Below, in pieces: positions 1-9,400 of a DNA stretch of 64,000 bases. Position 1 is the first letter of the stretch. Each line of letters begins with the position of its first letter. The notes below the pieces were generated by a model, which saw nothing but the letters and a program-made list of their open reading frames with translations, was not told where the DNA came from and did no database searches. Origin of the DNA: a bacterium (GTDB taxonomy: Bacteria > Zhuqueibacterota > Zhuqueibacteria > Oleimicrobiales > Geothermoviventaceae). Made by a program: the position numbers and the translations under genes. The stretch is taken from NCBI GenBank assembly GCA_028275345.1, contig JAPWUV010000006.1:124001-188000 (forward strand). Reading direction: 5' to 3'.

Positions 1-2
1 TC

Positions 3-1865
3 GGTTACTCCCACCTCGAGGTCAACGGATTGGCCTCCCCGTACCCGCTGGAGATGGGCCATCCCGACGAGGTGTACCCGCGCTTCTATTCCTACTGCCC
101 GGCGCTCGACCAGTTCGTAGACAGCCGGTTGAATCGCGGGATTTACCCCCGGGACTACCTGCGCAACAACCTGGCGCTCCTGCGTCGGAACGCAGAGCTC
201 GCCGTGAAGTACGGGCTGAAACCTGGACTGCTGGTGTTCGAGCCGCGTTCGGTCCCGGAGACCCTTTTCGAGCGCTACCCCATGCTGCGCGGCGCGAGGG
301 TGGATCATCCCTTCCGCAGCATGCGGCCCCGGTTCAACCTGGCCCTTTCCCACCCCGCCGTTCGCCAGCACTACCGCGAGCTCATCCAGAACCTCATACG
401 GGAAGTCCCCTCCCTGGCCTACATTCAGGTGTGGAGCAACGACTCGGGCGCCGGTTTCGAGCACACACACTCCCTCTACGTGGGTCGCAATGGCGGGGCG
501 TATCTCATCCGCGAGTGGAAGACGCACGAGGAGATCGCTCGCACCGCCGCTCGCAACATCGCCGACTTCCTTCGACTCCTGCGCGACGCTGCCCGGGAGA
601 TCAATCCCGAATTCCGCGTCATCCTCCGCCCCGAATCTTTTGACAACGAGAGGGAATACCTCTGGCCGGAGTTCAGCGATGGCCTCGATGTAGAAGGGGC
701 CTCGATCCTCGAAGCCCCGAAACGGCTCGAGTACCGGCATCCCCACGTTCCGGAGTGCAATGAAGTACTCATGACCGTCCACCACGTGCGGCTCTTCCCC
801 GAGGAAAAGCAGCGGAAGGAACAGCTGGAAGCCAGAGGTTCAGCGGCGCACTTCACGATCTCCCTGGGGCAGGGATTCCAGTTCGAGCCGCTCATCGGTG
901 TGCCCTGCCCGTGGATCGTCGCGGAGAAACTCCGCTCCTTGCGCGGGATCGATGCGAAATGGGTGGCCATCCAAGGCGGCACAGCGCCTCCCTCCCTCGC
1001 CCCGTGGTGGATCAACAACGAAGTGCTCCGGGCGTTCCAATTCGAGCCTGAGCTCAGCACCGAGGAAGTCGTCCGCCGCACCGCAGAACGATGGGTCGGG
1101 GTTCGACATGCCCCAGCCCTTGTGGAAGCCTGGCGGCTGACCGACCACGCCGTGCGTTGGTACCCGAACCCCAACTTCCTCTACAGCACCTTCGGCGCCG
1201 TGTGGTACCGGCTCTTCGTGCGACCTCTCGTGCCGAACATCGAGGCCTTGCCGGAAGAGGAGCGGGCCTACTACGAGGCCCATTCCTGCAATCCGCCCCA
1301 CAACCCCCAGCGAGTGGACCTGGCTCGGGATGTCCTCTTCGTCCTCACGACCCAAGATCGGTGCGAACGTTCGCTGCCCATATTCGACAACGAATGCCTA
1401 CCCGCGCTGCAGAAGGCGATCGACCTTCTGCGCGCTGAACTTGCCAGGACGGAAGCCGCCGGCGAAGCCCAGAAAGTGCTCCAGGATCAGCTTGACCGCA
1501 TCCGGGCGCTTCGATGCTGGTTCCGCACTGTCCGAAATTGCGCCGCGTGGGTTGCGGGCGTCCACGGCTACCTGTCGACCACGGACCCAGCGGCGAAAAG
1601 CCGCTATCGGACTCTGGTGCGCCAGATGATGCTGGACGAGATGGAGAACGTCAGCGATCTACTGGACCTGTGGAATCATTCTGGGTCCGAGTGGATGGCG
1701 GTGTCTGAGCTTGGGGAGACCATGTTCATCTACGACCGGAATTTCCCCCGCCACCTCGAGGCCAAGCTCCGCCTCATGGCCGCCCATCTGGAGGACGAGC
1801 CGTACATCGACCCGGATTACATGTGGAAGAAATCCGCGCCCGAGGAACTGATGCGCGAGCCATGA
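3..1865 (+). CDS. Probable secreted/cytoplasmic carbohydrate-active enzyme, 5' end cut by window
   Basis: The reading frame is open to the left edge of the window (codons run in frame upstream of the TTG at 30), so the true start lies outside. About 620 residues are visible. The first third looks like a (beta/alpha)8 glycoside-hydrolase-type region: it has alternating strands and helices and conserved-looking acidic/aromatic spots such as IQVWSNDSG near residue 140 and ILRPESFDNE near residue 205. The C-terminal 250 residues are mostly helical. I see no signature that fixes a CAZy family. It resembles large proteins annotated as hypothetical or glycoside hydrolase-like in uncultured bacteria. 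It converges on glnS and shares a bidirectional terminator with it. Coding status is sure; function is only a guess. Confidence 0.75.
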   Translation, partial: GYSHLEVNGLASPYPLEMGHPDEVYPRFYSYCPALDQFVDSRLNRGIYPRDYLRNNLALLRRNAELAVKYGLKPGLLVFEPRSVPETLFERYPMLRGARVDHPFRSMRPRFNLALSHPAVRQHYRELIQNLIREVPSLAYIQVWSNDSGAGFEHTHSLYVGRNGGAYLIREWKTHEEIARTAARNIADFLRLLRDAAREINPEFRVILRPESFDNEREYLWPEFSDGLDVEGASILEAPKRLEYRHPHVPECNEVLMTVHHVRLFPEEKQRKEQLEARGSAAHFTISLGQGFQFEPLIGVPCPWIVAEKLRSLRGIDAKWVAIQGGTAPPSLAPWWINNEVLRAFQFEPELSTEEVVRRTAERWVGVRHAPALVEAWRLTDHAVRWYPNPNFLYSTFGAVWYRLFVRPLVPNIEALPEEERAYYEAHSCNPPHNPQRVDLARDVLFVLTTQDRCERSLPIFDNECLPALQKAIDLLRAELARTEAAGEAQKVLQDQLDRIRALRCWFRTVRNCAAWVAGVHGYLSTTDPAAKSRYRTLVRQMMLDEMENVSDLLDLWNHSGSEWMAVSELGETMFIYDRNFPRHLEAKLRLMAAHLEDEPYIDPDYMWKKSAPEELMREP

Positions 1866-1890
1866 CGCTAGGGGCTACCCAACGAACACG

Positions 1891-1925
1891 AGAAGGGGTG
1901 ACCCGCGTGAGGGTCACCCCTTCTT
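1891..1925. terminator. Bidirectional intrinsic terminator
   Basis: A perfect 14-bp inverted repeat (AGAAGGGGTGACCC, 1891-1904, pairing with 1911-1924) surrounds a 6-nt loop. It lies 26 bases after the stop of the plus-strand gene and 75 bases after the stop of the convergent glnS. The stem ends in A/T-rich bases on both sides, so it can serve both transcripts. Confidence 0.8.
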
Positions 1926-1999
1926 GCATGCGCCTTCCTTGTTCGTCCAGGCGTGGCGTTCCGTCCACGTGAATTCGGCTCAAGGGATCCAAGCCGCCC

Positions 2000-3691
2000 T
2001 TACTCCACCTTTCCTGATTTCTCCAGTTTGGCCCAGGTATCTTTGAGGGTCACGGTGCGGTTGAAGACCAGTTTCTCGGGGGTGGAGTCCGGGTCGACGC
2101 AGAAATAGCCGACTCGCTCGAACTGGAAGCGATCGCCCGGTTTGGCATTGGCCAGGCTCGGCTCCACAAATGCCTCGACAATCTCGAGCGAGCGTGGATT
2201 GAAGTTGGCCGTGAAGTCCTGCCCCTCCTCCACGTCGTCCGGGTCCGGTTTGGTGAAGAGGTAATCGTAGAGGCGAACCTCCGCCTTCATGGCATGGGCT
2301 GCGGAGACCCAATGGAGCGTGGCCGGTACCTTGCGCCCGTCCGGGGCATCGCCTCCGCGCGTGGCGGGATCGTACGTGCACCGCAACTCGACCACCTCGC
2401 CCGTGGCGGGATCCTTCACCACATCCACGCAGCGGATGAGGTAAGCGTAGCGGAGTCGCACTTCTCTCCCGGGCGCCAAGCGATAGAACTTCTTCGGCGG
2501 GACCTCTCGGAAGTCGTCGCGCTCGATGTACAGCACTCGCGAGAAAGGCACCTTCCGCGTCCCTTGACTGAGGTCCTCGGGATTGTTGATGCAATCCATC
2601 TCCTCCACCCGCTCTTCCGGATAGTTCTCGATTACCACCCGGAGAGGGGAGAGGACGGCGAAGCGTCGGGGAGCCCGTTTGTTGAGATCCTGGCGGACGT
2701 AGTGCTCCAGAAGGGCGATGTCCACGACGGAGTTGCTCTTGGCCACGCCGATGCGCTCGCAGAATTCGCGAATGGCCTCGGGGGTGTATCCTCGCCGCCG
2801 CATCCCAGCGATGGTGGGCATCCGGGGATCGTCCCAGCCCCGTACGTATCCTTCCTCCACGAGGCGACGAAGCTTCCGCTTGCTCAGCACCGTGTAGGTG
2901 AGCTCCAGTCGCGCGAACTCGATCTGCCGGGGATGGTGTACGCCCAGGGCATCGAGGAACCAATCGTACAGCGGCCGGTGATCTTCGAACTCCAAAGTGC
3001 AGATGGAGTGGGTGATGCCTTCGATGGAGTCACTCTGTCCGTGCGCCCAATCATAGGTCGGATAGATGCACCACTTGTTCCCCGTGCGGTGATGCGGATG
3101 ATGGATGATGCGGTACATCACTGGGTCGCGCAGGTTCAGGTTCGGCGACTTCATGTCGATCTTCGCCCGCAGGACGCGGGAACCTTCGGGGAACTCCCCG
3201 CGGCGCATCCGCTCGAAGAGCTCCAGGTTTTCCTCCACAGATCGATTCCGATAAGGGCTCTCGATCCCCGGCTCCGTGAGCGTCCCCCGGTACCGCCGGA
3301 TCTCCTCTGGGCTCAGATCATCAACGTAGGCCTTCCCCTCCTTGATCAGCTGGACGGCCCACTCGTACAACTGATCGAAATAATCGGAGGCGTAATATTC
3401 CCGCTCGCCCCAGTCGAACCCGAGCCACCGCACATCCCGTTTGATCGACTCCACGTAGTGCGGATCCTCGGTGAGGGGATTGGTGTCGTCGAACCGAAGG
3501 TTGCATTTCCCGCCGTACTGCTCAGCCAGACCGAAATTCAGCACGATGGACTTGGCATGCCCGATGTGGAGATAGCCGTTCGGCTCGGGCGGGAAACGGG
3601 TCTGAACGCGATCGAAGCGGCCCGTCCGCAGATCCTCGTCGATGATGTCGTGAATGAATGTGCGAGGCCTCTTTTCCTCATCCCCAGCCAT
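2000..3691 (-). CDS. glnS: Glutaminyl-tRNA synthetase
   Basis: Class Ic aminoacyl-tRNA synthetase that charges tRNA-Gln with glutamine in the cytoplasm. The protein is 563 residues, normal for bacterial GlnRS. The ATP-binding HIGH motif is visible at about residues 42-45 in [14 protein letters not shown], with FDDTNP following. The KMSKS-like loop is VLSKRKL near residue 267. The C-terminal beta-barrel anticodon-binding region follows and ends with a typical VTLKDTWAK segment. I place the start at the ATG (MAGDEEKRP...) preceded by GGAGGAG, because the protein then aligns with the usual FI..IIDEDL N-terminus; an in-frame TTG nine codons upstream (3718) is less likely. GlnRS, rather than the Glu-tRNA amidation route, suggests direct Gln-tRNA charging in this organism. 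Confidence 0.97.
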   Translation of the reverse strand: MAGDEEKRPRTFIHDIIDEDLRTGRFDRVQTRFPPEPNGYLHIGHAKSIVLNFGLAEQYGGKCNLRFDDTNPLTEDPHYVESIKRDVRWLGFDWGEREYYASDYFDQLYEWAVQLIKEGKAYVDDLSPEEIRRYRGTLTEPGIESPYRNRSVEENLELFERMRRGEFPEGSRVLRAKIDMKSPNLNLRDPVMYRIIHHPHHRTGNKWCIYPTYDWAHGQSDSIEGITHSICTLEFEDHRPLYDWFLDALGVHHPRQIEFARLELTYTVLSKRKLRRLVEEGYVRGWDDPRMPTIAGMRRRGYTPEAIREFCERIGVAKSNSVVDIALLEHYVRQDLNKRAPRRFAVLSPLRVVIENYPEERVEEMDCINNPEDLSQGTRKVPFSRVLYIERDDFREVPPKKFYRLAPGREVRLRYAYLIRCVDVVKDPATGEVVELRCTYDPATRGGDAPDGRKVPATLHWVSAAHAMKAEVRLYDYLFTKPDPDDVEEGQDFTANFNPRSLEIVEAFVEPSLANAKPGDRFQFERVGYFCVDPDSTPEKLVFNRTVTLKDTWAKLEKSGKVE

Positions 3692-3829
3692 CTTCAGGCC
3701 ACTCCTCCGCTTCTCCAATCACCGTGTCCGCTCCGTAGACGATTCGATCCCTTCTGGCGCGTGGACTCCCCCGGTCAGAACAAGTGCCAGCGACCGCGAC
3801 CCTTCGGATCCTTCACCCAAGCTACCCCC

Positions 3830-5908
3830 TCACGGTTGCTTTTCCAGGTACCTTTCCTCGAAGGTCGGTTGGGTACCCGCCATCTTCAGGAAAATGTCCA
3901 ACGGCACTACCTCGAACTCCGGTCCCAATTTGTCGAGGATGCTTTTCACACGTGCCACGTCGCTGTATTCGCGCACGTGGACGAGGAGGAAGTAAGGCCG
4001 TTTGGAGTTGATGGCAGCGAGCTCGTACAGATCAGCCACCACTTCCTCCTCCGTGCGGGTGGGGGAAAGGTAGTAGTCGTATGAGATCAGCGGTCTTCCG
4101 TCCCGGCAAGCGAAGGTGAACGCTGGTGCGTAGCCATTCAGGAAGCCGATCGCCCCGGGCATCCGCTCGTAGTACACATCCACTACCTGACGGGTGAGCT
4201 CGGTATTCCCCTCGACGGTGGCACCCTCGGAGTAGTCCATGATCTCAAAGACCCGCAGGTCGAGCTTCTGCATGAGCTCGTACGCCATGTCCACGAGCTT
4301 CGGCAGCAGGGCGGGAGGCACTGCCTTCGGGTACATATAGCCGGGACCCGATAGGCATCCAATGAAGTAGTCGTTAGGCTTGGCATCCGTGTAGAAGTAC
4401 TCTAACATCATCGGGGCCATCCACAGGAAGTTCATGGGGACTTCCCAAGCGTACGGGATCTCTCCGCGCCCCGGGCGCGTCCACGCTCCCAGTCCAATGC
4501 CATCGGTTTGGACACACGCGATGTACACCTTCTTCTTCGGGACATAGCGCTTGCCCGGTTCCGCACGGTGGTTGTTGAGGAAACGGAAGCCGGGCGTGGG
4601 GGGTACCTGGCTCACAAAGCTGAAGTTCGGCAGGGTGTGGAGACCTTCGACCCGATGCCCGAAGTTGGAGGTGAGCGTGACGAATTCCCTCTCCAGGTCT
4701 TTCTTGTACGAATGCCAGCCCATCACCATCGAATGGGGGTTCATTTCGGACAGAAGCTTCCGGGCGAGCGCGTACTCCGCCGTATCGGACTTGCGACAAG
4801 ACAGATCGTTGAAGAAGGCGGACTTCAGGATTCCCCAGTCCGCGACCCCCGGCTTCATCACGTTGCCGTATTCGCCACCCATCCAGATGATGAAATCCTT
4901 GCTGCATCGCGGCCAATACTGTTCGTAGGCCCAGGTGTAGATCTCGGCGTCGGTCTTACCCACCAGTTTGCCCCGGAGGTCAGCCACTTGGCGAAGGCCA
5001 GCCGCCTCCGCCATGGGGATGAGATCCTCGCTCACCACAATGGCATCCTCGAGCCCAGCGACGGTGAAGGCGACGATCAGCGAGGCCCGAACGTTCTTGT
5101 CCCAGACCACATAGCCCCGGACGTACTGCTTCAAGCTATCCAGGGCCTGGGCGGGCGACTTCAGCTCGGTGAAGGTGTAGTATCGGCGCTTCATCAGGAA
5201 ATCGTACACGTGCGGCGTGTAGCGGAAATCCCAGGACTCTGGGTAAATGAAGTATAGGCGGGGACCGCTCTTGTTGGCTACACCCTGCAGGCTGATGAGC
5301 ATGGCCTGCGTCGGTAGCTTGCCATCCAGCCGCCAGTCGTCCTCCAACCGCATCATGAAGGCGCGGCGCGTCCCAGCGCGCTTCAGGATGTAGCGGAAGT
5401 CGGAACCTCTGGTTCGCGTCTCCCTCCGGACCGTGTACTCCAGGATGTCGGGATCATCCAGCAGCCGATAGGTGTGTATACCCCGGACCGTACGCCGGCC
5501 CTGCGAGCCACGAAGTGGCTCCTCGAGCTCCACTTGCAGCGCCTTCCCACCTTCGGTCCAGCGCGCGACGGCCCTGCGTTTCGCGCCGGGGATCATCGAA
5601 ATGCCCATGAAAACGTTCGTGGGCCAAACCCGATGGGCGACCGGGATCCAGTTCTCTCGCCCGTCGGCCACGATCCGGAAGGTGTCGCTGAAGCTGCGGG
5701 ATGTCCCCCATTTGTGGACGATCTGGACTTCATCGCCATCCACGACGAACTCGAGGCTGAGGGCATTGTACAGGCTGATCTCGGAACTCACCTGCGGGAC
5801 GAGCTCCCAGCGACCAGCAAAGCCGTCCGCAGCGCGTACGACCGTCGGGATCAGCCCCCATGCAAGTGCTGTCAAGAGGATTCCGCTTGTCCGAACCATT
5901 CCGCGCAT
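3830..5908 (-). CDS. Secreted GxGYxYP-domain protein
   Basis: A 692-residue exported protein. The signature GPGYMYP, matching the eponymous motif of the Pfam GxGYxYP family, lies in the C-terminal half. That family is often found near carbohydrate-degradation genes and is a putative glycoside hydrolase, but to my knowledge its activity is unproven. The N-terminal signal peptide has a basic start, a hydrophobic stretch and VVRA/ADG as likely cleavage site. The region before the family domain (about residues 30-190) is beta-rich and may be a separate binding module. Two consecutive ATG codons (5911, 5908) lie behind GGAGG; the second has the better spacing. A promoter is visible about 55 bases upstream. 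It appears to be a single-gene unit. Confidence 0.85.
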   Translation of the reverse strand: MRGMVRTSGILLTALAWGLIPTVVRAADGFAGRWELVPQVSSEISLYNALSLEFVVDGDEVQIVHKWGTSRSFSDTFRIVADGRENWIPVAHRVWPTNVFMGISMIPGAKRRAVARWTEGGKALQVELEEPLRGSQGRRTVRGIHTYRLLDDPDILEYTVRRETRTRGSDFRYILKRAGTRRAFMMRLEDDWRLDGKLPTQAMLISLQGVANKSGPRLYFIYPESWDFRYTPHVYDFLMKRRYYTFTELKSPAQALDSLKQYVRGYVVWDKNVRASLIVAFTVAGLEDAIVVSEDLIPMAEAAGLRQVADLRGKLVGKTDAEIYTWAYEQYWPRCSKDFIIWMGGEYGNVMKPGVADWGILKSAFFNDLSCRKSDTAEYALARKLLSEMNPHSMVMGWHSYKKDLEREFVTLTSNFGHRVEGLHTLPNFSFVSQVPPTPGFRFLNNHRAEPGKRYVPKKKVYIACVQTDGIGLGAWTRPGRGEIPYAWEVPMNFLWMAPMMLEYFYTDAKPNDYFIGCLSGPGYMYPKAVPPALLPKLVDMAYELMQKLDLRVFEIMDYSEGATVEGNTELTRQVVDVYYERMPGAIGFLNGYAPAFTFACRDGRPLISYDYYLSPTRTEEEVVADLYELAAINSKRPYFLLVHVREYSDVARVKSILDKLGPEFEVVPLDIFLKMAGTQPTFEERYLEKQP

Positions 5909-5963
5909 CATCTGCCTCCATTCCTTTGGAGATCCGGGATGCAGGGGTCTTCGCACGGCCACA

Positions 5964-5992
5964 ATTTTAGGCACAACCGCCCGCAAAATCAA
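5964..5992 (-). promoter_or_regulatory. Sigma70-type promoter for the GxGYxYP gene
   Basis: On the minus strand TTGATT (5987-5992) and TAAAAT (5964-5969) are separated by exactly 17 bases. Transcription would begin near 5957, leaving a leader of about 50 bases before the ATG at 5908. Confidence 0.5.
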
Positions 5993-6066
5993 GCCAATTC
6001 CATTTCACCCAGATCGATGCCGTCGAGCCTGCCTTCTGACCGCGGAGGCAAAGCAACCGGCCGGAC

Positions 6067-6095
6067 TTGCGCAATCGGACGCAGGGCGCTATCTT
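6067..6095 (+). promoter_or_regulatory. Sigma70-type promoter for the glyoxalase-fold gene
   Basis: TTGCGC (6067-6072), a 17-base spacer and TATCTT (6090-6095) on the plus strand. The gene start at 6216 leaves a leader of about 115 bases. The gap between the divergent genes (5909-6215) therefore holds two back-to-back promoters and no other visible element. Confidence 0.4.
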
Positions 6096-6215
6096 AGCGC
6101 AGGGAAGCTTTTGACCTGCGGGACGCAGACATTCCCGGCCTCACAGGACAGACCAGAACCCGCCGGGAATCGGCACCAAAACGCGAGAGGAGATCACACA
6201 GTGAGGGAGGGCAGC

Positions 6216-6575
6216 ATGTTCAACAACCTGGACATCGTGATCCTGAACGTGGCCGACCTCGAGGAATCGAAGAGGTTCTACAAAGACGTACTTGGGCTCA
6301 AAGTGAAGAACGAGAGCGCCAACTGGGTGGAATTCTACCTCGGAGAAACTTCCCTCGCGATTCGGCCCGAGCCCGAGGAGCTTCAGGATCCGAGGAAGGT
6401 GAAATGGGGGCACGCCCTGGCCTTCAAGGTCGACGATGTCGACGCCGTGTACGAACATCTGCGGGCCCGGGGCGTCCATTTCCTGGTCAAACCCCGGGAC
6501 GAATTCTACGGCCGCCATGCCGAGTTCGTCGACCCGGACGGCCACATCTTCTCCATTACGACCCCGAAACGGTGA
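6216..6575 (+). CDS. Glyoxalase/bleomycin-resistance (VOC) superfamily protein
   Basis: A 119-residue single-domain VOC protein. It opens with MFNNLDIVILNVADLEESK and has the usual KDVLGL turn, then EFYLGETSLAI and ends in FVDPDGHIFSI, the standard beta-alpha-beta-beta-beta repeat with a potential metal-ligand Glu in the last strand. Members include lactoylglutathione lyases, dioxygenases and epimerases; the sequence alone does not tell which. The ATG at 6216 has GGGAGG 6 bases before it; a longer in-frame extension upstream has no ribosome site and is rejected. Confidence 0.88.
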   Translation: MFNNLDIVILNVADLEESKRFYKDVLGLKVKNESANWVEFYLGETSLAIRPEPEELQDPRKVKWGHALAFKVDDVDAVYEHLRARGVHFLVKPRDEFYGRHAEFVDPDGHIFSITTPKR

Positions 6576-6724
6576 GAGCCGATGGGCCCACCGATCCCGG
6601 GGGAACACATTGCTGCCCGGCCTGCAGCTGTCTCGAAATCCTATCCCCTCCCGGCGACCGCGAGGGATAAGCCCCGAGCCTCAACGGCGTCGGAGAGAGG
6701 GGCAGCCGTAGCGCTCTGCCTCCG

Positions 6725-7285
6725 TCACCCTCCGGTCACGAGCAGCCGCTTCTCCAGAACTGCAAACCAGTCGCCTCCGAGGTGATGCAGCGGCCGGAGA
6801 TGGGGGTCTTCAGGCAAGAGCCACGTTTCGCCGAAGGCTTCTTTGTCCGCAAAAGCGGCCACGATCCGTCCAACGAAGACCGTGTGGTCCCCTGCGGTGA
6901 TCTTCTGCTCGACGACGCACTCCAAGTGACCGAGGCACTCAGCCACACTCGGGGCCCGGATCCGCCAGCCGGGCTGCGGGGTCAGTCCCACAGCGGCGAA
7001 TTTGTCCTCCACTTCCGACCCACTCAGATCCCCCGCACGGGCTACCTTGTCAGCGATGGCTAAGCCCGGCACGCTGAGCCCGAATTCACCGCTCTTCTCG
7101 ATGAGTCCATGCGTGAAGCGCCCCGGACCAATCGCCACCGCGCAGAGCGGCGGGTCGTGACTCACCGGCGTGACCCACGCCGCAGGCATGAGGTTACGGC
7201 GACCGGCGTGCTCAGCCGTGACCAAGACAACGCAGCCCGGGTTGATGAGCCGGTTCGCCCGGCGACTCGGAATCTCCACCTTCAT
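6725..7285 (-). CDS. Flavin reductase family protein (FMN-binding split barrel)
   Basis: A 186-residue protein of the flavin reductase-like family, whose members bind FMN in a split beta-barrel and reduce flavin with NAD(P)H or act as flavoprotein electron carriers. The NPGCVVLVTAEHAGRRNLMPAAW opening strand and the ECLGHLECVVEQKITAGDHTVFVGRI segment are characteristic. The ATG at 7285 follows GGGAGGTGG; the longer frame upstream lacks support. It converges with the VOC gene and lies downstream of the MttB-family gene on the same strand with 348 bases between them, so co-transcription is possible but not shown. Confidence 0.88.
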   Translation of the reverse strand: MKVEIPSRRANRLINPGCVVLVTAEHAGRRNLMPAAWVTPVSHDPPLCAVAIGPGRFTHGLIEKSGEFGLSVPGLAIADKVARAGDLSGSEVEDKFAAVGLTPQPGWRIRAPSVAECLGHLECVVEQKITAGDHTVFVGRIVAAFADKEAFGETWLLPEDPHLRPLHHLGGDWFAVLEKRLLVTGG

Positions 7286-7633
7286 CCTGTCCACCTCCCT
7301 TCCTCGGCAAGCGCCCCGTTTCGGGACCGTCCGGAAGGAATGCCCAGCTGGAGACTGATCCCGCCAAAGCGCAGCTAGCCCCCGTAGCTCGATCGACACT
7401 CGGAGAGCCCGCCCGGCGATTGGCCCCCGGAACGATTGCTCCGGAAAACGGCGCTCCGGTCCGGCGAAAGGATCTCGCCCCGGGGAGACTCTCGAGGTTT
7501 TCGGCGCTCACGACCGGGCTCGGCAGCGAGGCCCCGTCGCCGCGAGTCCCTGAAAGCCACTGAGGGGAGCTCTCTCGCGACGCATCCCCCGCCTGCAGCG
7601 AAGACCTTCGCCTCCGTCCGCTTCCGAACGTCC
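7286..7633. other. Intergenic region, nothing recognised
   Basis: Between the MttB-family gene and the flavin reductase gene. I find no promoter pair of the type seen elsewhere in the window, no strong hairpin with a T-tract and no convincing short gene. Confidence 0.4.
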
Positions 7634-9109
7634 TCAGCCCTGCATTTCTCTCACGACGCGTTCCAGCGGGAGCACGCCGCCGCCCGCGCGCCGATTCTCC
7701 TCCCGCAGGACGGAGAGGATCTGTTCCACTTGAGCGGGCTGGGCCGGATTCGGGGGAGCGTTCAACAATTGCTGCACCCGAGCATGTGCCCTCTCCGCGG
7801 CGGAGGATCTCCCCTTCTGGGCCCATCTTTCGTAGCCGTCGCGGTCGATCACCGGCGACGGGAAGAACAGCTCCTCCCGGAACCAGCGCAAGGTGACATC
7901 CGAAGTGAGGAAGAGATCGCCCCGCGTGAGATCGCCGTAGAGATCCGCCGCCAGCTCCTCGTCCCGTTTCTCGATCCCGCGGGCGGCGCGCAACGCCATC
8001 CCGCAAAACTCGTTGTCGATGACCAGCTTCTCCAAAGAGAAGCAACTCTCGAAGTCCATCATGCCAGGCCCGGAGACGACGCTCACCCCGGAGAGAGCTG
8101 CCAGTACTGCCCCGAGGGCCGCCTCCGCCCCAGCCTGGGCATCCAAGAGCTTGGCGTCGGTGAGACCCATGTAGGCGTGCGTGGGAAGCCCGAAGGAGCG
8201 ACCGATCTCATTGTAGGCCGCATCCATCATCATGGTCTCGATCGCGCCCATCGGCGTGGTGCCGGTGCGGAGGTCCGTGGCCGCAGGGGATCCTCCGTAG
8301 ATGATCGGTGCACCGGGACTCGCCAGCTGGTGAATCACGATCCCGCTCAGCGTCTCCGCGGTATGCTGGACGAGGCTTCCGACCAGCGTCACCGGCGCGG
8401 TGGCACCGCAGAGGGGCATCGAGACCAGCTCGGCCGGGATCCCCGCCCGGGCGCAATCCAGAAGGGCCTGGCAAGTGAGGTGGCTCCACTTCAGGGGAGG
8501 CGAGGGACAACAATCGAAGATAGCCAGCGGCTTCCGCCGCAACTCCTCCTCGCTACCGCGCAGCGCCAGGAGCATCTGCCGCATCGGATCGAACCCATCC
8601 TCGCGGAAGGTCCCGGTCACCACGGGCTTCGAGCCGAAGATCAGCGCCACACCCAAACGATAGCGATCCGCGATTCCCGGCGGCACGTCGGAAGGAATCA
8701 CTGCCGTGCTCTGAAGCGCCAGGTATTCCAGAGACTCCGTCAGACGAGCGACCGCAATGACATCCTGCGTCTCCGCCTTTCGCTGGTGCTGCGTGTTCCA
8801 GTCCAGCACCGTGAGCGCCGCAGATCCCGGATTGAACACGGACGGGTCCCGCCCGAGTCGGACCACGAGCTTCCCCTGCCTGTCGAAGAGCTCAATTGTG
8901 GAAGGCGCTGAGCTCAGAGCTCTTTCCACCAGGCTGGCGGGGATGGTGATCCGGCCCGTCTGGGTGTTCTGCCGACAACCCGCATCAAGGAGGAGAGCCC
9001 TTGCCTCTTCGTGATCCACAAGCACACCGACCTTCTCCAGCACGCGGAGCGCTTCATCCCGGATCTCGTGTACCAGACCGTCGCTCAGGAAGCGGAATAC
9101 TGGCCTCAC
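7634..9109 (-). CDS. Trimethylamine methyltransferase (MttB) family protein, without pyrrolysine
   Basis: A 491-residue member of the MttB superfamily, corrinoid-protein-dependent methyltransferases that move a methyl group from methylated amines to a cobalamin protein. The glycine-rich core (IIYGGSPAATDLRTGTTPMG, then AAYNEIGRSFGLPTHAYMG) and the late MMDFESCFSLEKLVIDNEFCG segment are typical. The frame has no internal TAG, so it belongs to the non-pyrrolysine branch that includes the glycine betaine enzyme MtgB; the substrate cannot be read from sequence. The start is a GTG at 9109 directly behind GGGAGGGAAG; upstream codons in frame are unlikely. No corrinoid protein gene is adjacent. Confidence 0.88.
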   Translation of the reverse strand: MRPVFRFLSDGLVHEIRDEALRVLEKVGVLVDHEEARALLLDAGCRQNTQTGRITIPASLVERALSSAPSTIELFDRQGKLVVRLGRDPSVFNPGSAALTVLDWNTQHQRKAETQDVIAVARLTESLEYLALQSTAVIPSDVPPGIADRYRLGVALIFGSKPVVTGTFREDGFDPMRQMLLALRGSEEELRRKPLAIFDCCPSPPLKWSHLTCQALLDCARAGIPAELVSMPLCGATAPVTLVGSLVQHTAETLSGIVIHQLASPGAPIIYGGSPAATDLRTGTTPMGAIETMMMDAAYNEIGRSFGLPTHAYMGLTDAKLLDAQAGAEAALGAVLAALSGVSVVSGPGMMDFESCFSLEKLVIDNEFCGMALRAARGIEKRDEELAADLYGDLTRGDLFLTSDVTLRWFREELFFPSPVIDRDGYERWAQKGRSSAAERAHARVQQLLNAPPNPAQPAQVEQILSVLREENRRAGGGVLPLERVVREMQG

Positions 9110-9400
9110 CGTCTTCCCTCCCAGCCTATTCCCGCCAGCCGAGAATCCGCTGCCTCCACCGGTGAACCACCCCTCTGGGCAGCCCCAGCATGGTGTCGCC
9201 CTCGCCCCTTGTGCCGAAAGCCGGGGCACGCCTCAACCCGCGGGGAAGCTCAGCCCCAAGAAGGCAAAACGCCACTGCGCCCCTTCCCATGCGCGGCGGA
9301 GCCGTAGCCTCCGGGAGGTCGCTTCACCCGCCTAGCCGCCGGCGCAAGGGAGCTTTCGCCCCAGCGGCTCAGGTTCTCCTCGAGGCGGGAGCAAGCCGTC

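Noticed and set aside
2294-4084. 596-codon plus-strand open frame
   Set aside because: Antisense to glnS and the end of the GxGYxYP gene; glnS is certain.
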